Positions 11,220 through 23,600 of a stretch of 64,000 nt of DNA are shown piece by piece (position 1 is the stretch's first letter; each line of letters starts with the position of its first letter). The position numbers were made by a program, and so were the translations under genes. Source of the stretch: Lotus japonicus. Its lineage: Eukaryota > Streptophyta > Magnoliopsida > Fabales > Fabaceae. The stretch spans positions 63,853,920 to 63,917,919 of the forward strand of contig NC_080043.1 of the NCBI RefSeq assembly GCF_012489685.1, written 5' to 3'. The notes under the pieces were generated by a model. It was not told the DNA's origin. It saw only the letters and a list, made by a program, of their open reading frames with translations, and searched no databases.

Positions 11220-12565
11220 CACCACTATACTCAACGATAGCTTGGCCTCGACCATAAACAACACTGGCTTGCCCTCAAGCGCAAGAAATGCTCCCAAAAC
11301 AAGTACCCAACAAGGAATACTTCACACAAAACCAGGGGATTTAGCAACTACAACTGGTTCCAAAAGAAAGACACAACAATCCACTTCATGCAACTTTTAG
11401 ACAAAGGAGAGTGTAGAGTCCATCATGAGAGGAATATATATCTAAAATCCTAGGATCAGAGAAATATTTAGTGCACTGAGCACACAAGCAGTTCATAGGT
11501 TCTGGATATCATTCACTCAAGAGCAACCAAGATCAAACATGCACAAATTCAATGAGACTTCAAAGGGTTGAAATGTTGGCTTGGTGAAGTAAAAGGTGGT
11601 TGGTCCCTATGGAAGACTAGAGCTTCAAGCATCTTGAGTGTGGTCCTATTAGTAACCCCGGAGCTTAAACAACAAACTTTTTAAGCACAAGTCTCTTGAC
11701 CCCTTTTTCAACTTTCTTTTCTTCTATTTTTTCCTTTTTTCAACTCCAACTTGTTTAGGAGTCTTTTTTTCTTTTTCTTCTTTTTTTACATTTGGGGCAA
11801 GAGTCATTCCCAACTTTAATTACTAGCTCCAACACAATGCAAGGACCAACACTCCCCAAAATCCAACCTATCATCCATCCCAATCATATAGCTAACAAAG
11901 AAATCTTCAATAGGCTCAAAAGGGACAACTAGGGACAAATGTTCAAGCCAACAAACTCTGAAGCTCAAAAACCTACAGGTCTCAAGAATTGTGCAAGTAT
12001 CACAAAGCATGCAAAGAGTGAAATCAATACAGAACCAAGAAGTACGAGTGAGTCAGGATCCTCCAGGAAAATTTTATGGTGAAGGGTCAAAGATGGACCC
12101 TTATGGACTCACAACAACTCTATCCTTAAGAAACACTCGGAGGACCGAAGTCTCCTCCTCTCTTCCCCAAAGCATGCAGTCACTCATCCCCAAAAGAAAA
12201 CACAAGTATTCACAAAAACATTTTCAAAACTAGCAACATGTTAGAGAGCATAACTACGGGCAAAAACATGTGAGTATAGGGAAGTAACGACCCAAAAATG
12301 ACTCTAACAAAACAATGCATGATTAAAAGAAAAATAAAAGCTACAAAAGAAAAATATGCAAAAATGCATGAGCTAAACTAAGGGAAAGAATACACCTCCT
12401 CTCCAAGTCAAGCATGGAGGCTATAGAACCTTCTCCCACTATTGAGTTGCATGCTCTCTCCTCCTGCAAAATGCAACAAACAAACAAGCGAAATAAAACA
12501 AGACTTGGGTTGTCTCCCAAGCAGCCCTAAGTTATAGTCCTAGGTGGACTCTCCTTCCTTTGGTG
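11220..12565 (-). other. Athila-like 3' non-coding region
   Basis: No long ORF. A polypyrimidine stretch lies at 11700-11790 and scattered short frames elsewhere. The stretch around 12040-12230 is homologous (reverse orientation) to ~42060-42130 in the short Athila-related element, which shows this is retrotransposon 3' untranslated sequence shared by the two families. Confidence 0.7.
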
Positions 12566-13324
12566 TTAGGAAGGAAATTCCTTACCATCAATCTTTCTTC
12601 CACATGTGCAAGGTAGGAATCTTGCACAAAACCTTGAGAACATATCCTCCCAAGAGAGGGTATCATCTAAACCATCGTACCAAATCCTTGCTCCCCCCTT
12701 CAAGGAGTGAGGGAAGAGCTTAATCTTGAGCTCATCACTAGTCACACCTTCCATCTTTACAAGGTGACTAGCTTGAGTGAACGGGGCCATGTGGGCTTGG
12801 AAATTCTCATCTTTAGACCCCCCATACTTGTTTTCACTAACAAGCTTGATGAGAGCTTTATTAAGCTCAACATCTTTTTCACTTACCTTGGGAGTCTCAT
12901 TTGAAGACCTGGACAAGCTTTTGATCATATCACAAAAAAAACCATCATTAATGTTAGTTTGCAAATTAGGATCGAAAACCGAAAATCTTACCTTGTCCTC
13001 ACCAACTCTGAGAATGAGCTGACCCTTATCAACATCGATCTTCGCCCTGCGAGTGGCTAAGACGGGTCGGCCAAGAATGAGAGGAATCTTAGCATCCTCC
13101 TCCATGTCTAACACCACAAAATCAACTGGGAACACGTACTTATCAACCTTAACCATCACATCTTCAATGATCCCATAAGGTGTTTTTAAGGATCGGTCCG
13201 CCATTTGTAAGAAGAGCATAGTCGGGGTGACCTCTCCTAAGTTCAGCCTTCTAAACATGCTAAGCGGCATCAAGTTGATGCACGCTCCCAAATCACACAA
13301 TACTTAAACAACAGTCAACCCCTC
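12566..13324 (-). pseudogene. Athila protease domain fused to a second gag-like segment
   Basis: From 13300 a 244-residue frame begins CDLGACINLMPLSMFRRLNL, a retroviral-type aspartic protease with a DxGA active site (D-L-G-A), and continues with the ILGRPVLAT motif typical of Ty3/gypsy proteases. From about residue 150 it changes to a gag-like region (LVSENKYGG..., then LFPHSLKGGARIWYDGL and F..RF.P), which resembles the gag core of the same element at 25077-25712. Upstream of 13300 the frame holds one stop (13304-13306) and then joins gag across the chromovirus insertion at 13320-13324. The order gag-protease-gag' is unusual; RT should follow the protease. The encoded polypeptide would be non-functional. 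Confidence 0.75.
13320..13324. repeat. Target-site duplication CCCTC, left copy
   Basis: CCCTC directly precedes TGTAAGACC and is repeated at 24274-24278. Confidence 0.92.
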
Positions 13325-14015
13325 TGTAAGACCTGGATTTTCAGAAAAAGCTAATTTCCGACTCACGCGTAGAATCAGTGTAAGCGTGACAGGAGTTTGA
13401 TATTTGAGAAAGATTAATGAAGAAGAAAGTTCAGGAATTGCTTGAGGAATGTTGCGTAGTTGCTTTCGGAGTTAGTACGAGTCGTCTGCACACCTGCCTT
13501 ATGGCGAGCGTGTCCAGAGTAGGCTAATTTCGCTTTTAAAGCAATGTTTAGGCGATATTTCGAATCCTTGGAAAATTTAAAGATTCTCTTTATTTTTCCT
13601 TCGACCAGCGTTTCATTTCGGAACTCTGGACTGTATGCACGATAGGTTTCACTTTTCGGATGTCCGACGACGCTAATTTCTTTGCTTCGAAACCCTAGAT
13701 TCGAGCGATGGATGGAGACTTTTTCTATTCAGGACTTCTAACGAAGATTCCGTCCGTGCTACCAGATTTGTTTCAACGTTTCCAATCTTTCTTCAGAAGG
13801 AAGTTTTGTCGTTTGAGCATCACAGCAAAAAGTAGTTTTTCGGGACAGATTAACTTACACCGCTTTTGGGATTTTAGATATCGTTTTTCCCAAATCTTAG
13901 GTATTTGTTTTGAGTTCTGGAATTCTGACGCCAGAATCTCTCTTAGAATTTCTCGGTGAATGTGCTGCAAAAATCGGAATTGCGAAAATTTCATTTTCCC
14001 GCGATTTCACCCGCC

Positions 14016-14023
14016 TATAAATA
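14016..14023 (+). promoter_or_regulatory. LTR TATA box
   Basis: TATAAATA within CGCCTATAAATAGGCG, itself a near-palindrome. It lies ~690 bp into the LTR and is conserved at ~21318 in the 3' LTR. Likely the pol II start region of the element. Confidence 0.6.
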
Positions 14024-15439
14024 GGCGAAAAAGCAAAAATACCCTCATTTGCTCCATCCTTGGCCGCGAGTTTGAAGGAGGGTGAGGGAGAAAAGATTTT
14101 CGCGAAAACTCGACCAATCTTCGTGCAGTTCGTCCCTACTTCAAGGTATCGAGGTAACTAGCTTGATTCTTACCTCTGATTGCTGTTTCTACTGCGTTTC
14201 TGTGCTCACAGTTTTGAGCTATTTGTAAAACTATCCGTTTTCTCTGAGTTATCTTCCCTACGTTCCCAAGAGCCTAAAACCTCTGTCAGTAATCGCTGAT
14301 TGTGATCCAGTTGTCCAGGATCTGAAAAACTGTTTCAAAACCCTTTTTGTCTCACATTTCGAAACTTTATTGTCGAAAAGCTGTAATCTGACTTCGTGCC
14401 TTTAGGATTTGTTGTCACGGATGTCATGAGGATCATTGCTGTCAAATTTGTTTTCAGAACTGATAACTTTGAAGTTTTGAGAATTTATTTTGGACCAAAA
14501 TGCCCCTGGATAGCCGTATTTCGACCCGATTGTCCGAAAATTGTTCTGACAGTTTCTTTGCCTTAGTTTTACCCTAAAACTACCTTGTAAACAGATTTGA
14601 TCGAAGAAAAAGAGCCGAGGGTCGTGGGTTATTCTTTTAGGGGGGGAGTTTTACGTTTTCGAAAACTTGTCTTTTCATACCCGATGGTCGTATTCTGAAG
14701 CTTTAATGCTTTGTCTATCGTTTATGTGTTGTATTGCGATCGAACTAATCGATTTTGTTTGGATTCTGCTTTGTTTTTCTCCGAGGTTCAGTTGAAGGAA
14801 CTTTGGGAGTTTCAGAGCATTTGTGTGAAGGAGATTTTGATTACGAGGCTGGAGCAGCTCGAGGTTAGGGCAACTTACTATATTAGCTATGATTGCATGA
14901 TAGGCGTCGATAAATTCGACTTATGCTTTACTATGATATTGATTATGATGATGGTTTATTGTTATGAATGTTTTCATAACTTATGATGTTGATGTTGTGA
15001 TGAATTGTGCGTTTTGACGCAATTTCGGAATGGAGATTCATTGATCTGGTGATCTTTGATATTTCGGGTTGGATGAACAACCCTAGGCAAGTCCAAATGT
15101 GGGGTTTGAGACTTAGCCATATGTTGGAATTCTTAGACTTTCCCCGGGAAATGTATTTTGGGTGGTTGATCTTTGAAAACTTAGAACGATAGAGCTTTGA
15201 AAACTAGAGACTTTGGGAGACTTAGACTTTGAGAAATAAACTCATAACCTGACTAATCCAATTCGAAACGTTTTTACTAAACGAATAATCATAGGAGAAC
15301 TAAAGGGGAAAATAATTGCGAAAGACGGGGAAAAGTCGACTTTTGTTGTGGGTTTGGAGAGTTATTGGAATTGGGAAAGCCACTAAGGTGAGCTATGGTG
15401 ATGATTGAAGGTCACCGAGTACTCTAGTACTCTTGGGAG

Positions 15440-15752
15440 TGTTGTTCGAGTCGTGCTGTATTGACCGGCACAGACTCTGGGCTTTGTTTGTGGGTTTTGT
15501 GGTGGGAGTGGTGTTGTATTGACCGACACTAACTCCGAGTCGTGTTGTATTGACCGACACTGACTCTGGCTTGATCTTGGGGTGATCTTTTTGTTGGAGT
15601 CGTGTTGTATTGACCGACACTTAGTGCTCTTGTTGTTTGGGCTGTGTTGTATTGACCGACACTAGACCCTTGTGTATTCTTGTTGGTGGAGTTGTGTTGT
15701 ATTGACCGACACTTACTCCGAGTTGTGTTGTATTGACCGACACTAACTCTTA
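15440..15752 (+). repeat. Hairpin array 1 in 5' LTR (loop TGTATTGACC)
   Basis: Seven copies of GTGTTGTATTGACCGACAC (first copy GTGCTG...GGCAC), irregularly spaced 30-60 bp apart. Each can fold, with inner stem GTGT/ACAC or GTGC/GCAC and outer stem GAGTC/GACTC, GGAGTT/AACTCC or GGG/CCC depending on the copy. Confidence 0.85.
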
Positions 15753-15825
15753 GGTTGTTTTGAGATTGGGTTTGAGCTAAGTGGTTGTGTGGTGAGGACG
15801 ATTTGATGTTTGGCTAACCATATTG

Positions 15826-16080
15826 CATCAATCGGGTGAATAACGGGAATGGTTCACCTGTGCATCTTTTGGTGAATAACGGGAATGGTTCACCAATGTG
15901 TTAATGATGAATAACGGGAATGGTTCATCATACGGTGAATAACAGGAATGGGTCACCAATGTGTCAAGGATGAATAACGGGAATGGTTCATCCAGGATGA
16001 ATAACGGGAATGGTTCATCCATAGTGATGAACGGGAATGCTTCACTTGTGACGAACGGGAACGCGTCACAAATCCGGATC
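15826..16080 (+). repeat. Hairpin array 2 in 5' LTR (loop AACGGGAA)
   Basis: About eight copies of a short inverted repeat with constant centre AACGGGAA. Stems vary in step: GGTGAA/TTCACC, GATGAA/TTCATC, GTGACG/CGTCAC. The array sits directly downstream of hairpin array 1. Confidence 0.88.
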
Positions 16081-16947
16081 ATATTGTGCATTTCACGCAT
16101 ACATTCATTCTAACTTGAATCGTGTGCTGTTTGATTTATTGAAGCATTGTTAGAGCCATAACATGCTAGGATTGTTTATATATGTATATATCAACATATA
16201 TCTATACCCCCTATCACATGTTGAGTGTATATCTACGTATTTCTGTGAGTTGACCCTAGCGCCTTGGCTTTGGTTGCATGTTTGTGTTTGGGCGGTCGGC
16301 CTGCTGCCAGATGTCGATGGCTGATTGGTTTTCGATGGTCTCTCCCTCGGGGGAAATCAGGTTTGAGATGGGGGACCGGACTGACGAGTGTGGACGTCTG
16401 ACGAAAGGAGCTTTACGACGCATGGAGCTGAGCTTCAACTTGCCGACTTCAGTTCGCTGTGGACTCGGTTATGTGAGCAGTAATGGAAGGGTAGGTTTAG
16501 GCAGGCGTCATATTTTGTGTAGAGCTCTGATTCGTCTTACTTTTGGGACAGGGTAGGTTTCCGATGCATGGCTTTTCGTGTGGTTCTCTTATTGAGGGAT
16601 CACAGTGAGTCAGTCGGACTGTAGGGGTTTTTGCTTAGGCCATTTTGAGGCCGACTTTCTCCTAGTGGGTTGTAATTATAAACTTTCGCACTTAAACTTC
16701 TGGGTCTGTATATATTTGCCTACGGGCACACTACTTTGGAGTCACTGCGAGTGCGCGTGACGGGAGAGTGCAGCTGAGGCTGTACATGTGTATATATTTG
16801 TATATTGGTTAGTTTAGTGGTTGGGCTATGTCTTTATTTTCTATTGCTTGATTTAAAAGGAATCAAACGAAAAAAAATTACCTGTTTTCCGCGTGAAGTC
16901 TATTTTTGGTTACTAAAGTGACACCTGGAAACCGGGGTGTTACATTG

Positions 16948-16959
16948 TGGTATCAGAGC
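16948..16959 (+). other. Primer-binding site (tRNA-Met)
   Basis: TGGTATCAGAGC three bases after the 5' LTR end. This is the common plant initiator-tRNA-Met complement that primes minus-strand cDNA synthesis. Confidence 0.92.
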
Positions 16960-17186
16960 TTAGTCGAGTCTTTCGGGAGTCTTTGGGGAATAGGTCTTCT
17001 GTGCTAGGTTGTGTGACTCTGCAAAGAGTGAAAATTGATTGTCTGCAGAGCGATTTTCGCTCTAATTGTTTGCGTTACTACTTAATCGGATTGAGTGGTT
17101 TGTCTAGTGCTACCCTATGGTTAGTACTAATCGGACGTTTGATGAGACATAGGATGGTGGACCTTAACCGGATGGCGGAGGCAATA

Positions 17187-17999
17187 GCTACACTGATCGA
17201 GGCAATGATGAGCTAGGCTGCGGAAGACGCTTACATGCGCGCTGAAGAGGCTGCACGTGAGCATCATCAACGACTGATGGCGACGGCAATGTATCAACAA
17301 AGAGGAATGAACCGAACAGGAGCTGGGGGACCAATGAAGTTAGGTTCCCAAGGCTACAATAGAAGGGAGAGCTACAATCAGTGGGGACCGTATCAGCGTT
17401 CCGATGGAAGAAATCGTATCTCAAGAGAGTACAAACCAACGACTGCTGATACTGGAGGGAAGCCAGTTGGTGACAAAGGGGTGACATGTTTTCGATGCGG
17501 AAAGTTTGGGCATTTTGCTAACAAGTGCTCAGTGATTGGACGGAGATGCTTCAAGTGTAACCGAGAGGGGCATCTAGCTGTGAACTGCAAGACACTTCAG
17601 GGGGGGACGTCTGACAGTAAGATGAAAGGGAGTGATGCTACCGGAGGGACAAGAAACAAGATTTCGGGAAAAACAGTGACGTGTTACAGGTGCAGGAAAG
17701 TGGGGCACTACAATAACAAGTGTCCAGACGGGGGACCTCTATGCTTCAACTGTGGGGAAAGCGGGCACTATGCTAGTAGGTGCAAGATCAAGGGAAGTCT
17801 ATGCTTCAATTGCAACCAACCGAGACATTTCTCCAGAGGTTGTAAGGCACCCAAGGGCGAATCATCAGGGAATGTAGGGAAAGGAAAACAACTTGCTACA
17901 GAGGAAAGGATTCATATCAAGGAAGGAGAAAGAGTTGAGGAGTCGAACGAGGAAGAACGTGGGAACGATGGTAATATTTTAACTGTTCTCTTATTCTAG
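17187..17999 (+). pseudogene. Chromovirus gag remnant with five CCHC zinc knuckles
   Basis: The 254-residue frame starting at 17235 continues upstream in the same frame past a single stop (17214-17216) to a helical head (RMAEAIATLIEAMM). The usual capsid core is absent: a Gly/Asn/Arg-rich linker leads straight to five intact CX2CX4HX4C knuckles, CFRCGKFGHFANKC (residues ~85-98), CFKCNREGHLAVNC, CYRCRKVGHYNNKC, CFNCGESGHYASRC and CFNCNQPRHFSRGC. The C-terminus is Glu-rich. Typical plant chromovirus gags have one to three knuckles. The open zinc-knuckle region suggests a nucleic-acid-binding peptide could still be made, but particle assembly is unlikely without capsid. Confidence 0.8.
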
Positions 18000-20610
18000 A
18001 ATAACTTACTCCTTTATATTCGAAACGAGTGTGACGCGCCTAACTTGTGTTTACTACTTAGACTATGATCTTATGATTATTATCCCTAGTAGGACCTTAT
18101 TCGAAGTTGCTCGTGTTTTAACTATAGAAGTTACACGAGGTTGGGAATAGCACACTAAGTCTAGAAAGTAGTCTTCCACCGATGCGATTATGAGGAAGCT
18201 AGTAGCTGAAGAACGAATCTTAGGGACATTCCATATGGGTAGTATACGTGTTATGTTGAGGGTGTGTAGTTCCGTAGCGGGATCATTAAAGGATTTAGTA
18301 TCAGGATATTTGTGACTACTGGGGGATAGGAACTCATTGACTGTTCCAGTGGGTTTTTCTAAATTTCCACCTTCGATGTATTAGACCTGATCAACCTAAT
18401 ATTGAGGGGGTGATATTCGGAATCACAGCTGGTAATGGACCTTGATAGAAGGATGTGTAAGATGAATTTGAATTGATTGAGGATTAGTCGGATTTGGGAG
18501 GAAAGTTCGTGTTAAGCATTTGATTGTAAAAGATTAAGATTTAAATCTGTGGAAGTCGATGAGTGTCGTATAGACATTGATTGATTAGCTCGTGTGATTA
18601 CTCCAAGTAGAGTTAGACTAAGTCAAGAGATTTAAGGCTGGAAGAGTATTAAGTAGTTTCTCGGAAGTTATGAAGTCATAGGTTATGTGATTACTGAGTG
18701 GAATTGTTAGAGACTAAATAAGTTGGATTTAATCAGGTTTTAGATGATAGCTTGATGGTAGCAAGAGTGAGAAGAATTAACTCTGAACTAGATTGTTATA
18801 GTCGAGTTCGAGGAATAAGTTTTGCTAAGCGTTTGATTAATATGTGGAGACACTATAGTCTTAAGAGATGAATTTTCACTTGAAAAGTGTTGAATTAATG
18901 ATTAAGTTGGAGGAAGAAAGTTTTAGCATAAGTTGAATACTTGAGGTTGTTGATATGGATTCCAAAGAAATATGCTAAGATTACTAAGTGAGATTTACTA
19001 AGTTGGATTGAAATCTTAGGGTTAAGATTGATCTTGAGAGTCGAGAATCGCGTACGAGTAGAAGATCTTATGGTTGTAGGTGTGACAATAGGAGTTGAAT
19101 CTTAGAAGATTGAAGACCTGAAGGTGAGTTTCGGGTTAAGACCATTGAGGTGTAGTATAAGAGAGATCTTGAAGTAAAGGAATTCTGGGTTGTGTGGAGT
19201 GTTAAGGTCGGTGATCGATTGATGTTGATTATAAGGTTGCGAACATAATGACATGTGATCAGATTTGAATGATGTTAGCATAATAAGTTATGATTATGGA
19301 TATCAGGATCAAGTGGTGAGTGTGGAAGCATGACGACACTTATCAGGTCGTTTGGGTAAGTGAAGGAGTTATAGTTTTAAGAAACGGATATTCATTTAAG
19401 AAGTATTGAAGGATTAAAGGTCATTAGAGGACCAAACTTGGTGAAGGTTTAGGTTTTAAATCTATGGATGTCTGTCTAAGGTGTGTAGGACTCGAAGTTT
19501 GTCAGAATTTGATTAAGAGATTAAGAAGTTGATTGACGAGATGGTGATTGAGTCACAAAAAGGAAGGTGTTAGTATTAAGATGAATACCTGAGGTCGTTA
19601 TATTTTGACGAGTTTCGTAGAGTTTAAGAGTCAATGGGACTTTGTTATGGATTTTGATGATGCATATTACGGGTAACAAGTGAATTTTACTAAAGTTGAA
19701 TAAGAATCCTAGGGCTAAGGTTGACCTAGTGAGCTGAGATTCATGTACACATACGAGATTTAGTGGTGTTAGCGGTTACGATAACGGTTAAATCTCAGAA
19801 TGTTGAAGGATCGGATGATAAAATGGCTAGTTAAATCCCTTGAGGTATAGTTATGATGTAATCTACTAGAGGATAAGTCTCGATTTGTGCGAAGTGTTAG
19901 GGATTTTAGTAAGTGTAAATAGGTTTGAGTGAGGGAAGTTTTGAGGAAGAATACGGTAATAATGGATTGTTAGATATTGAGAGGAGGATTATCTTATAAG
20001 TTGTTGATAAATTGATGTTGAAGGGGATAAGATCAGTGAAGGACAAGAAATAAGGACATAAGTCGAGTGTTAATTTGAATGGTGACTAAGCAGAAGATTG
20101 ATTTCATGGTGCGAGTGATGATAGTTACGAAGTTGGATGTGACGTTAATGGACTATTAGATTTCAACGCGATATTTCGTCTAGGAGTTATCGAACTGACA
20201 AGTGGAGTTTTGGACTGTAGACGAAGATCACGAGGACGAGTTGAGTATTTACTTTGAGATGACAGAGAGGCACCGAGTTTAAGAAGAATTTCGGACGACC
20301 GAAAGTAAAGAAGTAAGTGGCTTAGATTGTGCGACTGCACGGAATGCCAAACGGTATCATTTCAAGCAGAGATCCGACGCCAGTGATCGAGCCAGACGAC
20401 ATGAAGTTGAATGATGGTTTGCCTTTTGAGACGCCGACAGTTAGCAGTGGGGATAGAAGAGTGAAACAATTAAGGGGAGAACAAATTGCTTAAGTAAAGG
20501 TTATGAGGAACAATGACACAGGCAATACTACATGAGAATTGGAAGATAAGATCGAGGAACTGTATTCCGGACTTTTCGCAGAACTCTGAGTTTCGAGGAC
20601 GAAACTTTCT
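18000..20610 (+). pseudogene. Decayed chromovirus pol region
   Basis: No ORF above ~70 codons on the + strand. Near 20460-20560 the sequence still reads like the end of chromovirus pol: RRVKQLRGEQIA, then after a stop NTTWELEDKIEELYPGLF, resembling the chromodomain tail. The RT and integrase motifs could not be identified with confidence. The length (2.6 kb against the usual ~3.5-4 kb for pol) implies deletion as well as decay. Confidence 0.6.
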
Positions 20611-20626
20611 TTTTGGAGGGGAGTAT
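20611..20626 (+). other. Polypurine tract
   Basis: TTTTGGAGGGGAGTAT immediately before TGTAAG of the 3' LTR, preceded by CGAGGACGAAAC. This context is characteristic of plant chromoviruses. It primes plus-strand synthesis. Confidence 0.85.
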
Positions 20627-23600
20627 TGTAAGACCTGGATTTTCAGAACAAGCTAATTTCCGACTCACGCGTAGAATCAGTGTAAGCGTGACAGGAGTTT
20701 GATATTTGAGAAAGATTAATGAAGAAGAAAGTTCAGGAATTGCTTGAGGAATGTTGCGTAGTTGCTTTCGGAGTTAGTACGAGTCGTCTACACACCTGCC
20801 TTATGGCGAGCGTGTCCAGAGTAGGCTAATTTCGCTTTTAAAGCAATGTTTAGGCGATATTTCGAATCCTTGGAAAATTTAAAGATTCTCTTTATTTTTC
20901 CTTCGACCAGCGTTTCATTTCGGAACTCTGGACTGTACGCACGATAGGTTTCACTTTTCGGATGTCCGACGACGCTAATTTCTTTGCTTCGAAACCCTAG
21001 ATTCGAGCGATGGATGAAGACTTTTTCTATTCAGGATTTTTAACGAAGATTCCGTCCGCGCTGCCAGATTTGTTTCGACGTTTCCAATCTTTCTTTAGAA
21101 GGAAGTTTTGTCGTTTGAGCATCACAGCAAAAAGTAGTTTTTCGGGACAGATTAACTTACACCGCTTTTGGGATTTTAGATATCGTTTTTCCCAAATCTT
21201 AGGTATTTGTTTTGAGTTCTGGAATTCTGACGCCAGAATCTCTCTTAGAATTTCTCGGTGAACGTGCTGCAAAAATCGGAATCGCGAAATTTTCATTTTC
21301 CCGCGATTTCACCCGCCTATAAATAGGCAAAAAGCAAAAATACCCTCATTTGCTCCATCCTTGGCCGCGAGTTTGAAGGAGGTTGAGGGAGAATAGATTT
21401 TCGCGAAAACTCGACCAATCTTCGTGCAGTTCGTCCCTACTTCAAGCTATCGAGGTAACTAGCTTGATTCTTACCTCTGATTACTGTTTCTACTGCGTTT
21501 CTGTAGTCGTTTCTGTGCTCACAGTTTTGAGCATTTAGTAAAACTGTCCGTTTTCTCTGATTTCTTGTTTGGGTTATCTTCCCTACGTTCCCAAGAGCCT
21601 AAAACCTCTGTTAGTAATCGCTGATTGTGATCCAGTCGTCCAGGATCTGAAAAACTGTTTCAAACCCCTTTTTGTCTCACATTTCGAAACTTTATTGTCG
21701 AAAAACTGTAATCTAACTTCGTGCCTTTAGGATTTGTTGTCACGGATGTCTTGAGGATCATTGTTGTCAAATTTGTTTTCAGAACTGATAACTTTGAAGT
21801 TTTGAGCCTTTATTTTGGACCAAAATGCCCCTGGATAGCCGTATTTCGACCCGATTGTCCGAAAATTGTTCTGACAGTTTCTTTGCCTTAGTTTTACCCT
21901 AAAACTACCTTGTAAACAGATTTGATCGAAGAAAAAGAGCCGAAGCTCTTTTTCCTTAAGGGCCGTGGGTTATTCTTTTAGGGGGGGAGTTTTTCGTTTT
22001 CGAAAACTTGTCTTTTCATACCCGATGGTCGTATTCTGAAGCTTTAATGCTCTTTCCATCGTTTATGTGTTGTATTGCGATCGAACTAATCGATTTTGTT
22101 TGGATTCTGCTTTGTTTTTCTCCGAGGTTCAGTTGAAGGAACTTTGGAAGTTTCAGAGCATTTGTGTGAAGGAGATTTTGATTACGAGGCTGGAGCAGCT
22201 CGAGGTTAGGGCAACTTACTATATTAGCTATGATTGCATGATAGGCGTCGATAAATTCGACTTATGCTTTACTATGATATTGATTATGATGATGGTTTAT
22301 TGTTATGAATGTTTTCATAACTTATGATGTTGATGTTGTGATGAATTGTGCGTTTTGACGCAATTTCAGAATGGAGATTCATTGATCTGGTGATCTTTGA
22401 TATTTCGGGTTGGATGAACAACCCTAGGAAAGTCCAAATGTGGGGTTTGAGACTTAGCCATATGTTGGAATTCTTAGACTTTCCCCGGGAAATGTATTTT
22501 GGGTGGTTGATCTTTGAAAACTTAGAATGATAGAGCTTTGAAAACTAGAGACTTTGGGAGACTTAGACTTTGAGAAATAAACTCATAACCTGACTAATCC
22601 AATTCGAAACGTTTTTACTAAACGAATAATCATAGGAGAACTAAAGGGGAAAATAATTGCGAAAGACGGGGAAAAGTCGACTTTTGTTGTGGGTTTGGAG
22701 AGTTATTGGAATTGGGAAAGCCACTAAGGTGAGCTATGGTGATGATTGAAGGTCACCGAGTACTCTAGTACTCTTGGGAGTGTTGTTCGAGTCGTGCTGT
22801 ATTGACCGGCACAGACTCTGGGCTTTGTTTGTGGGTTTTGTGGTGGGAGTTGTGTTGTATTGACCGACACTAACTCCGAGTCGTGTTGTATTGACCGACA
22901 CTGACTCTGGCTTGATCTTGGGGTGATCTTTTTGTTGGAGTCGTGTTGTATTGACCGACACTTAGTGCTCTTGTTGTTTGGGCTGTGTTGTATTGACCGA
23001 CACTAGACCCTTGTGTATTCTTGTTGGTGGAGTTGTGTTGTATTGACCGACACTTACTCCGAGTTGTGTTGTATTGACCGACACTAACTCTTGGGTTGTT
23101 TTGAGATTGGGTTTGAGCTAAGTGGTTGTGTGATGAGGACGATTTGATGTTTGGCTAACCATATTGCATCAATCGGGTGAATAACGGGAATGGTTCACCT
23201 GTGCATCTTTTGGTGAATAACGGGAATGGTTCACCAATGTGTTAATGATGAATAATGGGAATGGTTCATCATACGGTGAATAACGGGAATGGTTCACCAA
23301 TGTGTCAAGGATGAATAACGGGAATAGTTCATCCAGGATGAATAACGGGAATGGTTCATCCATAGTGAAGAACGGGAATGCTTCACTTGTGGCGAACGGG
23401 AACGCGTCACAAATCCGGATCATATTGTGCATTTCACGCATACATTCATTCTAACTTGAATCGTGTGCTGTTTGATTTATTGAAGCATTGTTAGAACCAT
23501 AACATGCTAGGATTGTTTATATATGTATATATCAACATATATCTATACCCCCTATCACATGTTGAGTGGATATCTACGTATTTCTGTGAGTTGACCCTAG

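Larger units (their letters stand above)
13325..16944 (+). repeat. Chromovirus-like 5' LTR
   Basis: 3620 bp. It has a TATA box TATAAATA at ~14016 and two hairpin arrays (15440-15752, 15826-16080). Its ends TGTAAG/TTACA match the 3' LTR. ORFs such as 13708-13959, 14711-14986 and 16278-16556 recur in the other LTR and are not independent genes. Confidence 0.93.

Noticed and set aside
13708..17216. ORFs inside the 13325 LTR as genes
   Set aside because: Identical frames recur in the 3' LTR at 21010-23885; they cross hairpin arrays and have no domain.
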